From Clostridiaceae bacterium (GTDB taxonomy: Bacteria > Bacillota > Clostridia > Oscillospirales > Acutalibacteraceae): a stretch of DNA of 61,095 nucleotides. The translations under genes and the position numbers were made by a program. A model generated the notes under the pieces. That model was not told where the DNA came from. It was given only the letters and a program-made list of their open reading frames with translations, and ran no database searches. Positions 59,130-61,095 of the stretch are shown here, one piece after another; within the stretch, counting starts at the first letter, position 1; every line of letters starts with the position of its first letter. The DNA lies in assembly GCA_016288315.1 (NCBI GenBank), contig JAEEYU010000013.1, positions 1 to 61,095 on the forward strand, read 5' to 3'.

Positions 59130-61054
59130 CGGACTTTTGAGCCGGCGGGAACGCCGTCAACAAAGATAACCCTGACATCATCTTCGGAGGCGTCTGCGGC
59201 TAAAATCATACCGTTGCTCTCTACGCCGCAGAGGACTGCGGGCTTGAGATTGGAAACAACAATGACGCTTTTGCCGGTAAGTTCTTCCGGCTTATACCAT
59301 TTGGCGATACCGGACGCAACCGTTCTCAGAGTGCCGGTGCCGTCGTCAAGAGTGAGCTTTAACAGTTTTTTGGCTTTGGGAATGGGCTCGCAGGCGGTAA
59401 CCTTTGCGACGCGCAGGTCAACCTTTGCAAAATCATCAATGCCGATTTTTGCTATGCCTTCGATTTCTGCCTTTAAGGGGCTGACGTTTTCCGCCTTTTT
59501 CTTTTCAAGCTCGGCAAGTTCCTTTTCGATATCAATTCTCGGGAAAATGATTTCGCCCTTGCAGACCTTATAGGTTGCCTCTTTGCCGAATACCTTACTC
59601 TCATCCCAGCCGAAATCTGCAGAAACGCCTATCTGTTTGCGGATTTCCGGTGATGTGAGAGGCATAAAGGGAGCTATGAGAACGGAGACTATGCGGATTG
59701 ACTCGCAGAGATTATACATAACCTCGGCAAGACGCGCCTTTTTGCTCTCATCCTTGATGAGGAGCCAGGGCTGTGTTTCATCAATGTATTTGTTTGTTCT
59801 TGACACAAATTTCCAGATGTCTGCAAGTGCGACGGAGAAGTTGAGGGCGTCAAGAGATTTTTCTGCCTTTTCGACTGTTTCGGCGGCAAGCGCTTTGAGG
59901 TCGGAGTCAAACTCCCCTGCCTCTCTTTCAGCGGGAATTTCGCCGTCAAAATATTTGACAATCATGGCGACCGTGCGTGAAACGAGGTTGCCGAGGTCGT
60001 TTGCGAGGTCTGAATTAATGCGGTTTATGAGATTCTCGTTTGAAAATTCGCCGTCGGAGCCGAAAGCGATTTCGCGAAGAAGATAGTAACGCAGTGCGTC
60101 AACGCCGTATCTGTCGGCGAGGAAAACGGGATCGACAACATTGCCCTTGGACTTGCTCATTTTGCCGTCTTTGAGAAGAACCCAGCCGTGACCGTAAACC
60201 TTTTCGGGCAGGGGCTCGTCAATGCTCATAAGAAATGCGGGCCAGTAAATCGTGTGGAATCTTATGATATCCTTGCCGATAAGCTGAACGTCGGCAGGCC
60301 AGAATTTTTTGTAGAGAGAGTCATCTTCACTGCCGTAGCCGAGAGCGGTGATATAGTTGGTGAGAGCATCAAGCCAGACGTAAATGACGTGCTCCTCGTT
60401 AATAGGAACGGGGATGCCCCATTTGAACGATGAACGGGAAACGCACAAGTCCTGAAGACCGGGTTTGATGAAGTTATTTATCATTTCATTTTTTCTGCTC
60501 TCGGGTTCTATGAAGCCGGGATGGCTGTTGTAGTAATCGACAAGTCTGTCGGCGTAGTTTGAAAGCTTGAAGAAATACGCCTCTTCCCTTGCTTTGGCAA
60601 CAGGTCTGCCGCAGTCGGGGCACTTACCGTCAACAGCCTGAGTTTCGGTCCAGAAAGACTCGCAGGGTTTGCAGTAAAGGCCTTCATAATAGCCCTTATA
60701 GATGTCGCCCTTGTCATACATCTTTTTGAAGATTTTCTGAACCGCCTTTTCGTGGTAGCCGTCTGTTGTGCGGATGAACTTGTCATAGCTTATATTCATA
60801 AGCTTCCACAAGCTTTTTATGCCGTCAACTATTTTGTCAACATACTCCTTGGGGGTGACGCCTGCCGCCTTTGCGATATCTTCAATTTTCTGACCGTGCT
60901 CGTCTGTGCCGGTGAGAAAAAAAACATCAAAGCCGCGGAGTCTTTTGTAACGCGCCGCCGTGTCGGCTGCTACGGTTGAATAAGTGTGACCTATATGAAG
61001 CTTGTCGGAAGGATAATAAATGGGTGTTGTGATGTAAAATGTTTTTTTATCCAT
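59126..61054 (-). CDS. metG: Methionyl-tRNA synthetase
   Basis: 642 residues, the form with C-terminal tRNA-binding domain. Charges tRNA-Met with methionine. HIGH (20-23), zinc knuckle Cys128, Cys131, Cys145 and Cys148, KMSKS (298-302), and a C-terminal EMAP/Trbp111-type domain (about 535-642, DLRVAKVTACEPIPKAKKL). GGAGG precedes the ATG. The promoter and any T-box leader would lie beyond 61095. Confidence 0.98.
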   Translation of the reverse strand: MDKKTFYITTPIYYPSDKLHIGHTYSTVAADTAARYKRLRGFDVFFLTGTDEHGQKIEDIAKAAGVTPKEYVDKIVDGIKSLWKLMNISYDKFIRTTDGYHEKAVQKIFKKMYDKGDIYKGYYEGLYCKPCESFWTETQAVDGKCPDCGRPVAKAREEAYFFKLSNYADRLVDYYNSHPGFIEPESRKNEMINNFIKPGLQDLCVSRSSFKWGIPVPINEEHVIYVWLDALTNYITALGYGSEDDSLYKKFWPADVQLIGKDIIRFHTIYWPAFLMSIDEPLPEKVYGHGWVLLKDGKMSKSKGNVVDPVFLADRYGVDALRYYLLREIAFGSDGEFSNENLINRINSDLANDLGNLVSRTVAMIVKYFDGEIPAEREAGEFDSDLKALAAETVEKAEKSLDALNFSVALADIWKFVSRTNKYIDETQPWLLIKDESKKARLAEVMYNLCESIRIVSVLIAPFMPLTSPEIRKQIGVSADFGWDESKVFGKEATYKVCKGEIIFPRIDIEKELAELEKKKAENVSPLKAEIEGIAKIGIDDFAKVDLRVAKVTACEPIPKAKKLLKLTLDDGTGTLRTVASGIAKWYKPEELTGKSVIVVSNLKPAVLCGVESNGMILAADASEDDVRVIFVDGVPAGSKVR

Positions 61055-61095
61055 ATTTTGCCTCCGTGGGATTAAACATAATAAAATAATTATAA

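Noticed and set aside
1-61095. CRISPR arrays, tRNA or rRNA genes, insertion sequences and prophage genes
   Set aside because: No regularly spaced direct repeats, no cloverleaf-like or rRNA-like stretch and no transposase or integrase were recognised on either strand by eye; a tRNA or covariance-model scan was not possible.
61055-61095. T-box or promoter in front of metG
   Set aside because: Only 41 bases upstream of the gene are in the window; they show the ribosome binding site and AT-rich DNA and cannot confirm or exclude a T-box.

Overview
The window looks like a chromosomal segment of an anaerobic Gram-positive bacterium of the class Clostridia, most like the Oscillospiraceae/Ruminococcaceae gut lineages. 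Evidence: strong GGAGG-type ribosome binding sites, sigma-A type promoters (TTGACA / TATAAT, 16-18 bp apart), clostridial gene orders (tig-clpP-clpX; rplS-lepB-rbgA-rnhB-yraN; metG-tatD), a complete Rnf complex, ferredoxin-type enzymes, lipoproteins, and dispersed repeats of a kind recalled from such genomes. Genus cannot be fixed from the sequence alone. No rRNA, tRNA, CRISPR array, transposase or prophage was seen.

Layout. 1-3832 (minus) is a large secreted surface protein with InlB-type repeats, cut off by the window edge; its promoter is at about 4029-4057. 4138-4435 holds composite dispersed repeats. 4528-7714: lipoprotein, phosphoesterase, D-Ala-D-Ala carboxypeptidase. 7753-10839: GH38 alpha-mannosidase. 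10964-14258: tig-clpP-clpX. 14391-16603: threonine synthase and a phosphoesterase. 16692-21343: rplS with a structured leader, two tandem signal peptidases, rbgA, a CapA-like protein, rnhB and yraN. 21630-23604: Y-family polymerase and YolD-like partner. 23733-27787: spermidine/putrescine importer potABCD. 27844-31384: orphan E2-type acyltransferase, membrane-linked XRE regulator, alkaline-phosphatase-superfamily enzyme with a LamG-like tail. 31576-35448: two zinc-ribbon membrane proteins and a GPH-family transporter. 35495-39384: aldo/keto reductase-ferredoxin fusion, uridine phosphorylase, HAD phosphatase, phosphoesterase. 39520-45514: Gld-type ABC system, DUF4340-like protein, PDZ lipoprotein, a methyltransferase that strongly resembles the aminoglycoside-resistance 16S rRNA A1408 enzymes NpmA/KamB, and a hypoxanthine-DNA glycosylase. 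45559-52597: nine-gene Rnf operon with its FMN transferase. 52777-57847: iron-type alcohol dehydrogenase, a truncated-looking LRR protein, then a PP2C phosphatase and a transmembrane Ser/Thr kinase with a BspA-type LRR ectodomain. 57913-61054: metG-tatD-lipoprotein.

How they fit together: much is housekeeping (protein quality control, ribosome maturation, secretion, Met-tRNA charging, threonine synthesis). Energy metabolism is represented by Rnf, which couples ferredoxin:NAD+ electron transfer to ion pumping; the same operon encodes the ApbE enzyme that installs FMN on RnfG and RnfD. Accessory and less understood parts are the surface protein, the zinc-ribbon/transporter operon, the kinase-phosphatase pair with an extracellular LRR sensor, and the NpmA-like gene inside a five-to-seven-gene resident operon. 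The last two are the best candidates for new biology.
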